Shown here: piece after piece, positions 42,283 through 42,385 of the stretch
Layout: the number at the start of each line of letters is the position of its first letter
Position numbering within the stretch: the stretch's first letter is position 1
Source: CAUZSH01 sp963582935
GTDB lineage: Bacteria; Pseudomonadota; Gammaproteobacteria; Francisellales; Francisellaceae
DNA length: 42,385 nucleotides
Direction: 5' to 3'
Assembly (NCBI GenBank): GCA_963582935.1
Contig: CAUZSH010000004.1
Location: 1 to 42,385 of the forward strand
The notes under the pieces: model-generated
Seen by the model: the letters and a program-made list of their open reading frames with translations, nothing else
The model's database searches: none
Told to the model about the DNA's origin: nothing
Position numbers and translations under genes: made by a program

Positions 42283-42385
42283 TCACTGAAGCGCCTTTTC
42301 ACTAAATACTTCAAGTATTTGGGTCGCTTCTGTTTGCTTGATTCTCGGTCCCTCACGAGAAACAATTGTAGAGGCGCAAACATTA
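42283..42385 (-). CDS. Unidentified gene, C-terminal 33 residues (5' end outside window)
   Basis: A frame open to the right edge ends with CASTIVSREGPRIKQTEATQ and then ILEVFSEKALQ and a TGA at 42283-42285. The composition looks like ordinary protein, and the stop lies just before the rplU promoter, as expected of an upstream co-directional gene. The STIV segment faintly recalls Sua5/YrdC-type proteins, but this is too short to name. It could also be a chance frame. Confidence 0.4.
   Translation of the reverse strand, partial: NVCASTIVSREGPRIKQTEATQILEVFSEKALQ

Noticed and set aside
1..42385. CRISPR array, prophage cluster or toxin-antitoxin pair
   Set aside because: No regularly spaced direct repeats, no phage structural genes beside the solitary integrase, and no recognisable toxin or antitoxin frames.

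Overview
The window reads as a chromosomal segment of an AT-rich gammaproteobacterium. The best guess is Legionellales (Coxiella/Legionella/Berkiella-like). The evidence is the enterobacterial-style orders tig-clpP-clpX-lon-hupB-ppiD and miaA-hfq-hflX-hflK-hflC, two tRNAs with encoded CCA between hupB and ppiD, and EpmA, HexR and UspA homologues. Low GC, several broken genes and an IS200-like remnant would suit a host-associated lineage. That placement is inference.

Left part (1-8.5 kb) is the accessory region. It starts with the 3' end of epmA, a set of perfect palindromes and a solitary tyrosine recombinase. A short-chain dehydrogenase decapitated at an IS200/IS605-type remnant follows. Then comes a minus-strand series: a small membrane protein with a signal peptide, a PAS-LuxR regulator, a 41-residue membrane microprotein, L-threonine aldolase, a quinone oxidoreductase broken by one missing base, and a DgcA/DgcN-like pair (enolase-superfamily epimerase plus DUF1611 protein). 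A strong promoter with an operator-like inverted repeat lies in front of the series, and the relic of an outer-membrane beta-barrel gene lies beyond that.

Middle (8.5-16.5 kb): cytoplasmic asparaginase, ftsH divergent from a ycgN-like gene, and a Bcr/CflA transporter co-directional with a PutA that lacks the DNA-binding domain. Together with threonine aldolase and the dgc pair this suggests a life on amino acids.

Centre (16.6-29.8 kb) is one long minus-strand proteostasis and RNA block: tig, clpP, clpX, lon, hupB, tRNA-Val, tRNA-Asp, ppiD, miaA, hfq, hflX, hflK, hflC. FtsH, the partner of HflKC, is encoded nearby. Hfq carries an unusual 8-residue insertion, and an intrinsic terminator separates tig from clpP.

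Right part (29.9-42.4 kb): a ClC antiporter, dihydrofolate reductase, an MFS carrier, the ABC-F protein YheS, a CarB of the CAD/Bacteroidetes-like type, UspA, HemW, a HexR-like regulator, and rplU-rpmA behind a clear promoter. An unidentified reading frame runs off the right edge.
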